In this document: positions 34,801 to 43,856 of the stretch, one piece after another
Layout of the letters: each line of letters opens with the position of its first letter
Position numbering within the stretch: position 1 is the stretch's first letter
NCBI RefSeq assembly: GCF_030056575.1
Contig: NZ_JASHHX010000028.1
Span: 1-43,949 of the forward strand
Source: Rhodoblastus sp. 17X3
GTDB lineage: Bacteria; Pseudomonadota; Alphaproteobacteria; Rhizobiales; Beijerinckiaceae
Length of the DNA: 43,949 nt
Reading direction: 5' to 3'
Translations under genes and position numbers: made by a program
Notes under the pieces: model-generated
The model's database searches: none
Seen by the model: only the letters and a program-made list of their open reading frames with translations
Told to the model about the DNA's origin: nothing

Positions 34801-35676
34801 ATGCTGACGCGTAGACACGTGAATTTGCTTCTCGTCGCCAGCGTTGCGGCCTTTCATCAGTCGGAAGCCAGGGCGGAAAATACTGCAGTATTTTCCGCAT
34901 ACGCAATGCGGACGACATGGCATCCGATACCTTCGATCGGCGATTGGCCGTTGGATCACACGGCCGTCGCGGTATCGAACGGTGACGAGTACGGGTGTTT
35001 TGGACGCAAGCAATCCGAGGAACCCGGCAATGCGCGCTTGGTCGCACAGGGCAGGGGCGACTTTGCATGGGCGAAGGAAATCGCCGGCAGGGAAGACTTT
35101 CACGCGGGCATTGATTACGGGGTGACTGGCATCTGCAATCAATGTGCAAACAGGATTCTGCTTCCTGCCAATATTGATGTCAGAAACGCATTCGGCAACG
35201 AGATCGCAACGCCAATTTTCGGCAGCTACGGACTTGGGCAGGACGCTTTGATAAAAAGGGTCGAGGATGCGGCCTTCGCCGTTAATCAGCAGTTCCCGGG
35301 CCGCATAATGGACGAGACTGTCCACGAAGTCGTCGCGCGAATTTCGGCCGGGCTGAATGGCGAGTGGGAAATACTCAATGCAGATATGGAACGATTTCTA
35401 AAGCCTGCCCTGGGCACGGAGTACGACAAGTTTAAATCAGACATTGAGGATGTTTATCAATCACTGTACTATAAACGAGTTGCGCTATATGACGCGTACT
35501 CGAACGGCCGCATTGACAAGCCTCGTTTCATTGCGCGGATGAATCAAGGATTTGCATCTGCGCTGGATGACCTGCATGACGTCATGGGGGACGGCGCCTT
35601 CAAGAAGATCGTTCCCGTGCCGCCCGGCGTCGCCGCGGACTATGTTTTTTATAACCTCCCAGGCCAGTACAGGTAA
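34801..35676 (+). CDS. Exported hypothetical protein with a twin-arginine-like signal
   Basis: This 291-aa protein starts at ATG 34801 behind GGGAG. The N-terminus LTRRHVNLLLVASVAAFHQSEARAE is a signal peptide with an RR pair, cleaved probably after SEARA. The mature part contains a C-x-x-C pair (GICNQCANR, about residue 117) and many aromatic and acidic residues, with a helical C-terminal half (EYDKFKSDIEDVYQSLYYKRVALYDAYSNGRI). The CxxC could bind a metal or act in redox. I do not recognise the family. It is followed after 6 bp by the Pr6Pr membrane protein, possibly in one operon. Confidence 0.6.
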   Translation: MLTRRHVNLLLVASVAAFHQSEARAENTAVFSAYAMRTTWHPIPSIGDWPLDHTAVAVSNGDEYGCFGRKQSEEPGNARLVAQGRGDFAWAKEIAGREDFHAGIDYGVTGICNQCANRILLPANIDVRNAFGNEIATPIFGSYGLGQDALIKRVEDAAFAVNQQFPGRIMDETVHEVVARISAGLNGEWEILNADMERFLKPALGTEYDKFKSDIEDVYQSLYYKRVALYDAYSNGRIDKPRFIARMNQGFASALDDLHDVMGDGAFKKIVPVPPGVAADYVFYNLPGQYR

Positions 35677-35682
35677 AAAAGA

Positions 35683-36354
35683 GTGCGCCTTGAAGCATCC
35701 CTGCTGAATTCGACTGGGGCGGCCGGCCGCCTTTCGACCTTGCTGGCGGCGCTTCTGGCTCTTGCCGCATTGTTTGGCCTGGCGATCCAGTTCGGCCTTC
35801 AGCTCGGCTACACTCCGGGTCCATGGGTCGCGCTTTGGGTGTTGCTGCGATTTTTCACCATCATGGCCAACGCCCTGATCGTCGTCGTCTTCGCCCGCGC
35901 GGTCTTTTCGCCGATCTCGCCGATTGTATTGAACGGCGCCATCCTCTTCACCCAGCTCGTCGGCGTCGTCTATCTCACGATGCTGCGCAATCAAGCGCCG
36001 GAGACCGGCTGGGACAGCGTCGCCAACGCGCTCCTCCATTATGCGACGCCGCTGTTGGCGCTCCTATACTGGCTTACCTGCGCGCCGCGTGGCGGCCTGA
36101 GCTGGCGCGCGCCGCTGCTCTGGACCTCGGTTACGATCGCCTATGCCGCCTATGTGTTCACTCGCGCCGCGGTGGATGGCAAATATCCCTATCCTTTTTA
36201 CGATGTCCCCCGGCTCGGCTTGGGTCAGGTTCTCGCCAATTGCCTCATCATTGGCGTCGGCTTCACGCTTTCGGGCTTCGCGCTGGTCGCGCTGGACAAG
36301 AAGCTCGCTGCGAAGTCCAGGCGGGAGACGCCCGCTCCAAAAGCCCCGTTTTGA
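35683..36354 (+). CDS. Pr6Pr-family (FAR-17a/AIG1-like) membrane protein
   Basis: This 223-aa protein has six predicted membrane helices. The C-terminal motif YPYPFYDVPRLGLGQVLANCLIIGVGF is the conserved signature of Pr6Pr/FAR-17a_AIG1-like proteins ('YPYPFLD' near the end), found in bacteria and in eukaryotic androgen-induced genes. Eukaryotic relatives hydrolyse fatty acid esters of hydroxy fatty acids; the bacterial role is unknown. The start is GTG 35683, 6 bp after the previous stop. Confidence 0.8.
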   Translation: MRLEASLLNSTGAAGRLSTLLAALLALAALFGLAIQFGLQLGYTPGPWVALWVLLRFFTIMANALIVVVFARAVFSPISPIVLNGAILFTQLVGVVYLTMLRNQAPETGWDSVANALLHYATPLLALLYWLTCAPRGGLSWRAPLLWTSVTIAYAAYVFTRAAVDGKYPYPFYDVPRLGLGQVLANCLIIGVGFTLSGFALVALDKKLAAKSRRETPAPKAPF

Positions 36355-36565
36355 GGCCAAGGTCAAAGGCGAGCTTTACGCGCTGTGCCCATTCAGCGAT
36401 TTGGCATGTCGAACTCCGTGTCGATCGCATTGGCGCCGTCGTTCACCGTCCGACGGTCTTGGCCCCCACGGTCCGGAAACGCCATCCGAGTTTAATCGCA
36501 AGATCGAGATGGGGCGCGCTCGGCTTTCGAATGTTACGGCGGGGCCGCCTGCGGTTCTTTGATGG

Positions 36566-36820
36566 GTGGTGGGAATAGGCGCCGTTTTGAATATTGTTCT
36601 GATCTGGATGCAAGACATGGAGATTCATGTTCATCTGATACTCGGAGCCGTGCTGGCGGCTATATTGGGCGCAGTTATTTTTCTAATAGCCGAGCTTGAT
36701 AATCCTTTTCGCGGTGAGGCAGCTGTCGGTCCGGACTCAATCGAACGGGTTTACCGAACGGTCATGAATCCTGCCGCCACGACGATTCCGTCTGAAGCAG
36801 CGATCTCCCAGCCGCGTTAG
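36566..36820 (+). pseudogene. DUF4239 (bestrophin-like) membrane protein, C-terminal remnant
   Basis: The frame shows VLNIVLIWMQDM, then HVHLILGAVLAAILGAVIFLIAELDNPFRGEAAVGPDSIERVY. The last helix and 'ALDNPFRG' tail are the end of DUF4239 membrane proteins, which are about 250 aa long. Only the last ~80 residues are present and no N-terminal part is found upstream, so it is a fragment. Confidence 0.65.
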
Positions 36821-36835
36821 TCTTTGAAGCGGCGA

Positions 36836-37387
36836 ATGATGCAAAGCGGGCGCGCATATACGGGCCAGATCGTTAGGACACCGTCATGCGCTTGCGGACT
36901 CGTTCGATGCCAAGCCGTTGGCGCTCCGATCGTGTGCGACGTATGCTACTGTGACGACTGTCGGGCAGGCGGCAGGCAGATTTAGGGACTGCCTAACGCA
37001 TCGCGCATTCTCGATACCGATGGCGGGGCGCCCTATCTGAGCTATCGAGACGACAGGTTCAGTTGTACGTCAGGCGAAGACTTCCTGGTTGGCTACAAGA
37101 TCAGAGACAACGCGCCGACCCAGCGGTTCGTGGCGTCGTGTTGCAACAGCGGTATGTATGTCAAGTTCGCGCCTGGCCATTGGATCTCAGCGTATCGCAC
37201 CAGTTTTGAAGGCGACCTGCCGCCGATCGAGATGAGGACGCAGACAAAATATCGTCTTGCGGATAACGCGACGCCACGAAACCATAAGCATCATTCTTTT
37301 CCTTGTTCGATGATCTTCTTTTCCAAGGATTTGGCCAGGTTGCGCGCCGCAATCGCATTCGAATCCGCGGGGTCGTCGGTCGGATAG
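36836..37387 (+). pseudogene. GFA-family (glutathione-dependent formaldehyde-activating-like) gene with in-frame amber
   Basis: In one frame from ATG 36836 the sequence reads CACGLVRCQAVGAPIV, then VCYCDDCRAGGRQI, then TAG (36983-36985), then GLPNASRILDTDGGAPYLSYRDDRF up to RFVASCCNSGMYVKF and GHWISAYRT. The C-x-C-G and C-x-C-x-x-C metal-binding groups and the following layout are those of GFA-type zinc proteins. The stop replaces a likely Glu/Gln codon, so the gene is interrupted by a point mutation. The C-terminal half of the frame runs to 37387, overlapping the glutamate synthase-like gene on the other strand. Confidence 0.75.
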
Positions 37388-38853
37388 AGTTCGCTCAGCG
37401 GCCGCGAGACGCCGTCAGGTCCGACGATGCGCACATGGAAGCGCCGGAGCCGCCGTGGATGCGGCACCCCGCAACTGTGAGCGATCACCTCCACGTCATG
37501 CCGCATGTTGCGGCAATAATTCGCCACGCGGACCGCCTTGTCAGCGGGGTCGAGGCCTTTCTGCAATCTCTTGTCATGCGTGGTGATGCCGGTCGGACAG
37601 GTGTTCTTGTTGCATTTCAACGACTGGATGCAGCCGAGCGCGAACATGAAGCCGCGCGCCGAGTTGACGAAAGTCGCGCCTGCGCAGAGCGCCCACGCTG
37701 CTTCAGCGGGCGTCGTCAGCTTGCCAGACGCGATAATCGGGATGCGCTCGGCCAAGTTGTGGTTCTTGATGATGTCGCGCACCAGCGGCAACGATTCCCT
37801 TATGGAAAGCCCGACATTGTCCATCAGGGCCATGGGTGCGGCGCCGGTTCCTCCGTCGCCGGAATCCAGTGTGAAAAAATCCGGTACGACGCCTCGTTTG
37901 TTGATTCTCACCATCAGGTCGTCGAGCCAGCCATAAGCGCCGACGACGGCCTTCACGCCAACCGGCTTGCCGGTGATGGTCTTGACCCGCTCGATGAAGT
38001 CGAGCAATTGCTCGTTGTTGTTGATTTCGGGGTGGCGGTTGGGGCTGATCGAATCCTCGCCGACAGGAATGCCCCTGATCGCCGCGATTTCGGGGGTGAC
38101 CTTCACGCCGGGCAGGATGCCGCCCTTGCCGGGCTTGGCGCCTTGCGAGAGCTTGACCTCGAACATTTTGACCTGCGGAATCGCCGCAAGCTCCCGTAAT
38201 TTTTGCTCGTTCAAGCCGCCGTCGTCGTTGCGCACTCCGTACTTGGCCGTTCCGATCTGGAAGACGATGTCAGCGCCGCCTTCGAGATGATGCGGCGAGA
38301 GTCCGCCCTCGCCAGTGTTCAGCCAGCAGCCGGCCATTTTGGCGCCCTTGGACAGGGCGCGAACCGCTGGTGCGGAAAGCGCGCCGAAGCTCATGCCCGA
38401 AATGTTGAAGAGCGATGGGGCGATGTAGGGATTGGGCGTATCCGGGCCGATGACGAAAGGCGGCGTGGACTCGACATCCTTTTCGAGCGTCGGATAAGGA
38501 CAGTTCACGAAGATCGGCGTGCCGGCTTCCTTGATATATTTGGTCGAGCCGAAGGCGACCGTTGAGTCGCAGTCTTTGGAGGCTCTTTCGACCCAATTGC
38601 GTTCGGCGCGGTTGAAGGGCAGCTCCTCGCGGTCCATGGCGAAAAAATATTGCCGAAAGAATTCGCCCAGGGCGCTGAAAACATACCGCATGTGTCCGAT
38701 GAGCGGGTAGTTCCGCAAAATAGCGTCACGGCTTTGGATCCGGTCGAACAAAAAGACGCCCAGGGCAAGCAGCGCACAGCAGAAAAACGCGAACACGAAC
38801 AGCGTCGACAGGAAATCGAGCGTTTTCATCACCGAGGACGCGATAAGAGTCAT
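37291..38853 (-). CDS. FMN-binding glutamate synthase-family protein (membrane-anchored)
   Basis: This 520-aa protein starts at ATG 38853 behind AGGGAGG; the long upstream extension to 39162 is not coding-like. One membrane helix (about residues 11-33) is followed by a glutamate synthase FMN-binding domain: NISGMSFGALSAPAVRALSKGA, GGLSPHHLEGGADIVFQIGTAKYG, KPGKGGILPGVKV, FFTLDSGDGGTGAAP, IIASGKLTTPAEAAWALCAGA and the iron-sulfur cysteine region CIQSLKCNKNTCPTGI (C-x5-C-x4-C type). These are the alpha-subunit barrel signatures of GltB-like proteins lacking the amidotransferase. The physiological reaction is not established; these stand-alone forms are common in alphaproteobacteria. Confidence 0.9.
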   Translation of the reverse strand: MTLIASSVMKTLDFLSTLFVFAFFCCALLALGVFLFDRIQSRDAILRNYPLIGHMRYVFSALGEFFRQYFFAMDREELPFNRAERNWVERASKDCDSTVAFGSTKYIKEAGTPIFVNCPYPTLEKDVESTPPFVIGPDTPNPYIAPSLFNISGMSFGALSAPAVRALSKGAKMAGCWLNTGEGGLSPHHLEGGADIVFQIGTAKYGVRNDDGGLNEQKLRELAAIPQVKMFEVKLSQGAKPGKGGILPGVKVTPEIAAIRGIPVGEDSISPNRHPEINNNEQLLDFIERVKTITGKPVGVKAVVGAYGWLDDLMVRINKRGVVPDFFTLDSGDGGTGAAPMALMDNVGLSIRESLPLVRDIIKNHNLAERIPIIASGKLTTPAEAAWALCAGATFVNSARGFMFALGCIQSLKCNKNTCPTGITTHDKRLQKGLDPADKAVRVANYCRNMRHDVEVIAHSCGVPHPRRLRRFHVRIVGPDGVSRPLSELYPTDDPADSNAIAARNLAKSLEKKIIEQGKE

Positions 38854-39154
38854 GGCTGACAACCTCCCTGGCTTAAGCTCGTGACGGCGTTTCGTTCGTT
38901 TCGCCGCGATCGTTAAAGCGCCGCCGCCACCGCATGCGATCCTGCCTGCATCCGTGGCGTGAACCCGTCTCGCTCCTCCCCGTTCGTTTGGTCGACGGCG
39001 GATGTTACACGACGCGTAAGAGACGGCTTGGAAACCGGGACGATTTTCGATCTCCAAATAGATGTAACTCTCGCGAGGCGTCAGACGTAATTGTGTTCGA
39101 GCGCAATTGGCATAAATTTGATTGCGCGGGTCAATCGGGGAGGCTGACGAGGAC
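38854..39154. promoter_or_regulatory. Divergent promoter region of the glutamate synthase-like and cytochrome genes
   Basis: These 301 bases serve both directions. The inverted word AATTG-N10-CAATT lies at 39089-39108, just upstream of the cytochrome gene, and could be an operator; no regulator is encoded here. No small gene is seen. Confidence 0.4.
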
Positions 39155-41227
39155 ATGCGCAAAGCGGTTTGGCTGGTTTTCGTTCTCCTCGCCGCCTGCG
39201 CATCGGGACTCGTGGGCGTGATCGAATTTCCGGAGCAGGCGCGGCCGCTTCTCCCGCCATCGACCGCCGTTCTCCTGCCGCCGCCTTTACCCGCGCCAAA
39301 ACGTCCAAAAGTTGTGCGCTGGCTTGACCAGAACTGGTCGGAGGCCGACCGTTTCTGGTCCCATCACGCCAGCCAGGGAACCGCCACGCTTCCTATTCCG
39401 TACGATTGGTTCATGGCTCTCGAGCAACCGGGCCTTTCGATTTTTTTCACGCCGGGCCTGCTCAGCGATAGCGACTATCTAGCGCGGATGGGCTTTATTC
39501 CCAGCCCGAAAACGCTCAACGCTGGCAAGAAAGAGCTGCAATCCTATGGCTATGGGCAGGCCGGCGTCTCCCGTCCGGTCGCGCCGACGACCAGCTTGCA
39601 TTGGGCGGAAGCCGATAATCGCGACGGATTGCCGGTCGGCTTCGCGCGCACAAAAGTTCCCGTCGACCCGCGCGACGGGAAGCCATCGCTCGACCGCATC
39701 GGCCTGACCTGCGCCGCCTGCCATACCGGACATATCGAGTATAAGGGCGCGAGCCTGAGTTTCGATGGCGGTCCGGCTATGCTCAATCTGAATGCGCTGG
39801 AGCGCGCCGTCTCGCTTTCGCTGTTCTACACGCTGAAAGCGCCGGGACGTTTCGAGCGTTTTTGCAATCGCGTGCTGGGGCCGCAGGCTTCCGCCGACGA
39901 TCGCGAAAAATTGCGCGCGGGACTTGCGAAGATTTTCGACTCCATTGTGGTGGCGACGCGCGCCTCATATGCCTTGAAGGACGCTAAGGGACAGGAAGAC
40001 ACGCCGGAAAATTTCGGGCGGCTCGATGCGCTCAACCGCATCGGAAACCGGCTGTTCTATGAAGACCTAGGCGGACCCGCAGGCGGCGCGACGCTCGCTC
40101 CCAATTTCCACGCCACCGACGCGCCGGTGCGCTTTCCCGCTTTGTGGGGAGCGTCATGGTTTGCGCTCGCCGAATATGACTCCTCGATTGAACAGCCGCT
40201 GGTGCGCAATGTCGGCGAGGCGCTGGGCGTCGGCGCGCTGATTGATCTCGACGGCGGCCCAGACGGAAAAAAACTGTTCGCCTCCACTGTGGCGCTCGAA
40301 AATCTCGTCTGGATCGAGGACCTTCTGCGCGGGGGTGATTTCTTCTCGCCCGAAGCCGGCGGCCTGCGCGCGCCGAAATGGCCAGCGGCGCTCTTTCCCG
40401 ACGATCCCGCCTGGAAAGTCGATCCCGCGCGCATTGAAAAGGGACGCGTGCTCTATGCCGAGCTTTGCGCCGGCTGCCATCTCGGTCCCGTCGACGATCC
40501 TGCCTTCGACAAGGCCTATCCGGACAAGGCGTTGCGACATTCCGACGGCTGGATGAAAAATGGAACGCTAAAGCTGCGGGAGATCCCGGTCGCTGTAGTC
40601 GGGACCGATCCGGCGCAGTCGCAGGTGCTCAGGAGCCGCATGATCGAGGCGCCCTCGCGCTTTGGCCTCGATCCGCGCCAAGACCTTGGGGAAGCATGGA
40701 ATTGCGGCGCAGCGCTTCCTGACGCTTCCGGAACAGCGCTGCCTTTCGGCGTGGCCCTGATGGATGCAGTCGACCATATCGCGCGCAAAAGCATGGACCA
40801 GCGCGGTTTGACGGAGGACGAGCGCAAGGCGGTTTTCGGGCCGCGCGGAAACTGCCCCAATCCCGAGCCGATGGCCGTCTATCGCGCGCGGCCGCTCGAT
40901 GGCGTCTGGGCCCTGGCGCCCTATCTGCACAATGGCTCCGTTCCCTCGCTCTATTGGCTGCTTCGGCCCGCCGATCAAAGACCCAGAAAATTCTGCTTGG
41001 GCGCACGCGACTACGATCCACGCCGCGTCGGCTATCCCGCCGATCCCTCATGTGCGCCAGGCGAAACGCTCTTCTTGGAAACCGACGACATGGGCAGGCG
41101 CATCAAGGGCAATAGCACCGCCGGGCATTCTTTCGAGGGCGACTCGGCCGGTCGTCCCGGCGTGGTCGGACGGGCGCTCAATGACGACGAACGCAATGCG
41201 CTGATCGATTATCTCAAGACGCTTTAA
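39155..41227 (+). CDS. Di-haem cytochrome c peroxidase/RoxA-like exported protein
   Basis: This 690-aa protein starts at ATG 39155. A signal (lipoprotein-like) peptide is visible at the start (VWLVFVLLAACASGLVG). Two haem c attachment sites are present, CAACH (186-190) and CAGCH (438-442). The C-terminal motif APYLHNGSVPSLYWLL is typical of the MauG/cytochrome c peroxidase and RoxA/LatA rubber-oxygenase superfamily. RoxA proteins are about 680 aa, so a dioxygenase-like role is possible, but peroxidase or MauG-type oxidase activity is equally open. It is paired with a catalase-like gene 16 bp downstream, which also has a signal peptide. It should act in the periplasm. Confidence 0.88.
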   Translation: MRKAVWLVFVLLAACASGLVGVIEFPEQARPLLPPSTAVLLPPPLPAPKRPKVVRWLDQNWSEADRFWSHHASQGTATLPIPYDWFMALEQPGLSIFFTPGLLSDSDYLARMGFIPSPKTLNAGKKELQSYGYGQAGVSRPVAPTTSLHWAEADNRDGLPVGFARTKVPVDPRDGKPSLDRIGLTCAACHTGHIEYKGASLSFDGGPAMLNLNALERAVSLSLFYTLKAPGRFERFCNRVLGPQASADDREKLRAGLAKIFDSIVVATRASYALKDAKGQEDTPENFGRLDALNRIGNRLFYEDLGGPAGGATLAPNFHATDAPVRFPALWGASWFALAEYDSSIEQPLVRNVGEALGVGALIDLDGGPDGKKLFASTVALENLVWIEDLLRGGDFFSPEAGGLRAPKWPAALFPDDPAWKVDPARIEKGRVLYAELCAGCHLGPVDDPAFDKAYPDKALRHSDGWMKNGTLKLREIPVAVVGTDPAQSQVLRSRMIEAPSRFGLDPRQDLGEAWNCGAALPDASGTALPFGVALMDAVDHIARKSMDQRGLTEDERKAVFGPRGNCPNPEPMAVYRARPLDGVWALAPYLHNGSVPSLYWLLRPADQRPRKFCLGARDYDPRRVGYPADPSCAPGETLFLETDDMGRRIKGNSTAGHSFEGDSAGRPGVVGRALNDDERNALIDYLKTL

Positions 41228-41243
41228 ATTCGAGGGAATTTTC

Positions 41244-42347
41244 ATGCGCAAACGCGTGGCGCTGCCCCTGCTTTTCTCCGTTCTCGTCGGAGCGAGTTTT
41301 CTCGCCGAGAGGTTTTCCCGGGAAAAACCGTTGCCCGAGGATCAGGCGATCGCAGAGATCGTCGCGCGCGCCCGCGCGCTGCTCACCGCGACCTATCCGG
41401 GTTCGGCGAGGGAGCCGGCGCTCCGCGGAGCCCATGCAAAAGCCTCTGGCTGCGTCAAGGCCGTCTTCACCGTCGATTCCGATCTGTCCGACGCCTTGCG
41501 TGTTGGAAGCTTTGGTCATCCCGGTGAAAGATACAAAGCGTGGATTCGCTTCTCGAACAGCGCCTTCACGCCGGGGCCGGACAAAAATCCCAATGGACGC
41601 GGCATGGCGCTCAAATTGATCGACGCCGATCCTGACCATGCCGTAGACGCGCGGACGAATCCGCCGCACGATCTGCTATTTATCAATTTCCCGGCCTATT
41701 TCTTGGCCGACGCCAATGATTTTCTGGCCTTCGTCCGCGCCGGCGGTTTGCAGGGCGACCAGCAACACGCGCTCAGATATTTCTTTCCCGGCTATAATCC
41801 CTTCGCGTGGCGACTGCGCGAGGCGGCGATCGTCTATCGCAACGCGACGCGCGAGATCGCGTCCCCCTTGCGGACGGACTACTGGTCGATGACGCCCTAT
41901 AAATTTGGGCCCGACCACGCCATCAAATATGCGGCGCGGCCGTGCATAGCGAGCACCGGCCCCGCGCCCGCAAAGGACGAGCCAGATTATCTGCGCGACG
42001 CGCTGAAAGGCGAGCTGAACAAGGCGCCCGGGTGCATGGAGCTTTTCGCGCAAATGCGGGTCGGCGACATGCCGCTTGACGACGCAAGCCTCGAATGGTC
42101 GCAAGAGCTCTCGCCGCTCAGACGGCTCGGCCGCATCGACATGCCCCTGCAGGATATCGCGGCCGAAGGGCGCGACGAGGCATGCGAAAACTTGAGCTTC
42201 AATCCTGACAATGCGCCGGCCTTGCTTGCTCCACTCGGTGGGGTCAATCGCGTGCGCATAAGGCTTTATCAAGCGAGCGCCGCCTATCGCCTTGGCCACA
42301 ATGGCGCGATCGCGACGGACCCCGAGAAAGCCTGGGATCATTTTTGA
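41244..42347 (+). CDS. Catalase-family haem protein, exported
   Basis: This 367-aa protein starts at ATG 41244 with GAGGG upstream. The N-terminal hydrophobic segment (ALPLLFSVLVGASFLAE) is a signal or anchor. The region RGAHAKASGCVKAVFTVDSDLSDALRVGSFGHPGERYKAWIRFSNSAFTPGPDKNPNGRGMALKLI resembles the catalase-like fold (HAKG-like histidine plus RFSNS), and DLLFINFPAYFLADANDFLAF follows. This is the smaller catalase-related class, often encoded next to di-haem peroxidase-like cytochromes. A haem-dependent peroxidase/allene oxide synthase-like or catalase-like activity is possible. It forms an operon with the upstream cytochrome. Confidence 0.82.
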   Translation: MRKRVALPLLFSVLVGASFLAERFSREKPLPEDQAIAEIVARARALLTATYPGSAREPALRGAHAKASGCVKAVFTVDSDLSDALRVGSFGHPGERYKAWIRFSNSAFTPGPDKNPNGRGMALKLIDADPDHAVDARTNPPHDLLFINFPAYFLADANDFLAFVRAGGLQGDQQHALRYFFPGYNPFAWRLREAAIVYRNATREIASPLRTDYWSMTPYKFGPDHAIKYAARPCIASTGPAPAKDEPDYLRDALKGELNKAPGCMELFAQMRVGDMPLDDASLEWSQELSPLRRLGRIDMPLQDIAAEGRDEACENLSFNPDNAPALLAPLGGVNRVRIRLYQASAAYRLGHNGAIATDPEKAWDHF

Positions 42348-42724
42348 TCCCTGAAAAGATCGCAAGACGAGCAGGCTTTGTCGCTGAACGAACGTGGTCG
42401 ACCATGACTGCCTGGCCGCGGCATTCACGAAAATCCCGCCAACGACAGCTTTTGGCGCCCAGCCGACCTCGCCAGCGATGAGTGCGGACTTCCGCTCTCC
42501 GCCGGTTCGAGACATCGATTGCCAGTCGACGAACGTGGTCCGGCGGCCGAATACTTGAAGAAATAGCCGCAGCGTTTGGACGGATACGATCGCTTCAAAG
42601 CGGTCGCAGACGATCTCCATTCGCAGCGGGATCGAATTCACGCGTACTACGTCAAGGTGATAATTGCCCAAATTCAGGGAAGAAGGCGTCTATGAATCTA
42701 GGGGCTATTCATTTGTCGCGCGAG
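42348..42724. other. Intergenic region, no confident gene
   Basis: Open frames exist on both strands (for example minus 42671 downward with VSVQTLRLFLQVFGRRTTFVDW), but none is recognised. They may be a decayed gene. The region separates the catalase-like gene from the nor operon. Confidence 0.4.
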
Positions 42725-42740
42725 TTTGTTCCACAACAAA
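42725..42740. promoter_or_regulatory. CRP/FNR-family (NnrR/DNR-like) operator upstream of norE
   Basis: TTTGTT-CCAC-AACAAA (42725-42740) is a perfect inverted repeat and contains TTG-N8-CAA (42726-42739), the site pattern of NnrR/DNR-type nitric-oxide-responsive activators. It is 53 bp upstream of the norE start, a normal activator distance. NO-induced expression of the norEFC operon is inferred. Confidence 0.6.
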
Positions 42741-42792
42741 GTTCCAGCACCCCAGCGGTTGCATTGATCGCTCCGCGTTCAGGGGGCTGAGA

Positions 42793-43392
42793 ATGAGCGA
42801 AGCATGTGACGTCCCTGGGCGAGGGAGTGAGGTTCGTCAATATGGTTCAGGCTGGGGGCCATTGTCGCGACTTCCCGGAAACCCTTTGATGTGGGTGCTC
42901 ATTGCTTCCGAGTTGGCGGTATTCGGCTTGGCGTTGATGGGCTATGCAGGGGCGCGCGCAAAAGACCCAGCGGGTTTTGCCGCGGCCCAGGATCAACTTG
43001 ACCGCCTGGCGGGAACTGTGAACACCGCGGCCCTGCTGACAAGCGGTCTATTGGCGGCTTTGGCGAATGAAGCGCGGCGAAAGGGACTGCGTCGCCGAGC
43101 CCGCTGGTGCCTCTCCGGCGCGGGCGTGCTCGGCATTGTGTTTCTCATCGTCAAAGGGCTCGAATATTCGAGCGAGCTCGCGGCCGGCAATGACATCGAT
43201 TCAAGCCCGTTCTTTACGCTTTATTTTCTCGTCACGGGATTCCACGCGCTGCATGTCGTCCTGGGTCTGGGGATTATTCTAATTGTAGCGCGTTTCGACA
43301 CGGTCGAAAACATCGAGACCGGCACAGCCTTCTGGCACATGGTCGATCTTATTTGGATCATGGTGTTCCCCTGCTTCTATCTGTTGAGGTAA
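42793..43392 (+). CDS. norE: Nitric oxide reductase accessory protein NorE (haem-copper oxidase subunit III-like)
   Basis: This 199-aa protein starts at ATG 42793 (MSEACDVPGRGSE). Five membrane helices are visible; PGNPLMWVLIASELAVFGLALMGY, FFTLYFLVTGFHALHVVLGLGIIL and FWHMVDLIWIMVFPCFYLL are characteristic of subunit III of haem-copper oxidases and its NorE relatives. NorE assists the assembly or activity of the NorCB nitric oxide reductase that converts NO to N2O in the inner membrane. NorF follows 4 bp downstream. Start choice: the upstream extension to 42664 has no ribosome site. Confidence 0.9.
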   Translation: MSEACDVPGRGSEVRQYGSGWGPLSRLPGNPLMWVLIASELAVFGLALMGYAGARAKDPAGFAAAQDQLDRLAGTVNTAALLTSGLLAALANEARRKGLRRRARWCLSGAGVLGIVFLIVKGLEYSSELAAGNDIDSSPFFTLYFLVTGFHALHVVLGLGIILIVARFDTVENIETGTAFWHMVDLIWIMVFPCFYLLR

Positions 43393-43396
43393 ATCG

Positions 43397-43789
43397 ATGA
43401 GCGCATCCGTCCGTTCTTTGCTCGCATCCTGGGGTGCGCTGATGGCCTTGACCTTAGCCATGGCCTTTGCCGGGGATGTCGTCCACGCCTCGCGTCTTGG
43501 TCCATTGTGGATCGTGCTGATAGCCGCGGTTGCCGCCTGGAAATCGCGGATCGTCCTTGGTTCCTATCTTGGATTGAGCGCCGTACCTGCAGCTCGGGCG
43601 GGATTCGTCAGCGCGGTGATGGTCATACTTGCAGTTGTCGCCACCTCTTTCCTCATCTTTACGACATCGACGCATGGAGCGTTGTCGAAGCAGGCGATGG
43701 CGGCAGAGCTTTCGCAAGGACCCGCGGCGCAATTCCTTCCGTTGCTTGCGACAGGGCAATCAGAGACGCGCAAGCGGGGCGCCAGTTGA
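43397..43789 (+). CDS. norF: Nitric oxide reductase accessory protein NorF (cytochrome oxidase subunit IV-like)
   Basis: This 130-aa protein has three to four hydrophobic helices (LLASWGALMALTLAMAFAGDVVH, GPLWIVLIAAVAAWKSRIVLGSYLGL, AGFVSAVMVILAVVATSFLIF), similar in size and layout to NorF and prokaryotic subunit IV proteins. NorF is needed with NorE for full NO reductase activity in Paracoccus-like systems. It lies between norE and norC in the usual norEFC order. Confidence 0.82.
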   Translation: MSASVRSLLASWGALMALTLAMAFAGDVVHASRLGPLWIVLIAAVAAWKSRIVLGSYLGLSAVPAARAGFVSAVMVILAVVATSFLIFTTSTHGALSKQAMAAELSQGPAAQFLPLLATGQSETRKRGAS

Positions 43790-43856
43790 CTTTGGTTAAG
43801 GAGCCCGCGCGAAGGGCCGCCTAGTTTTCAGTAGCAGAATCTGCCGGAGGAAACGA

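Noticed and set aside
41676-42671. Minus-strand frame of 331 aa
   Set aside because: Most of it is the complement of the catalase-like gene; the unshared upstream part has no recognised motif.
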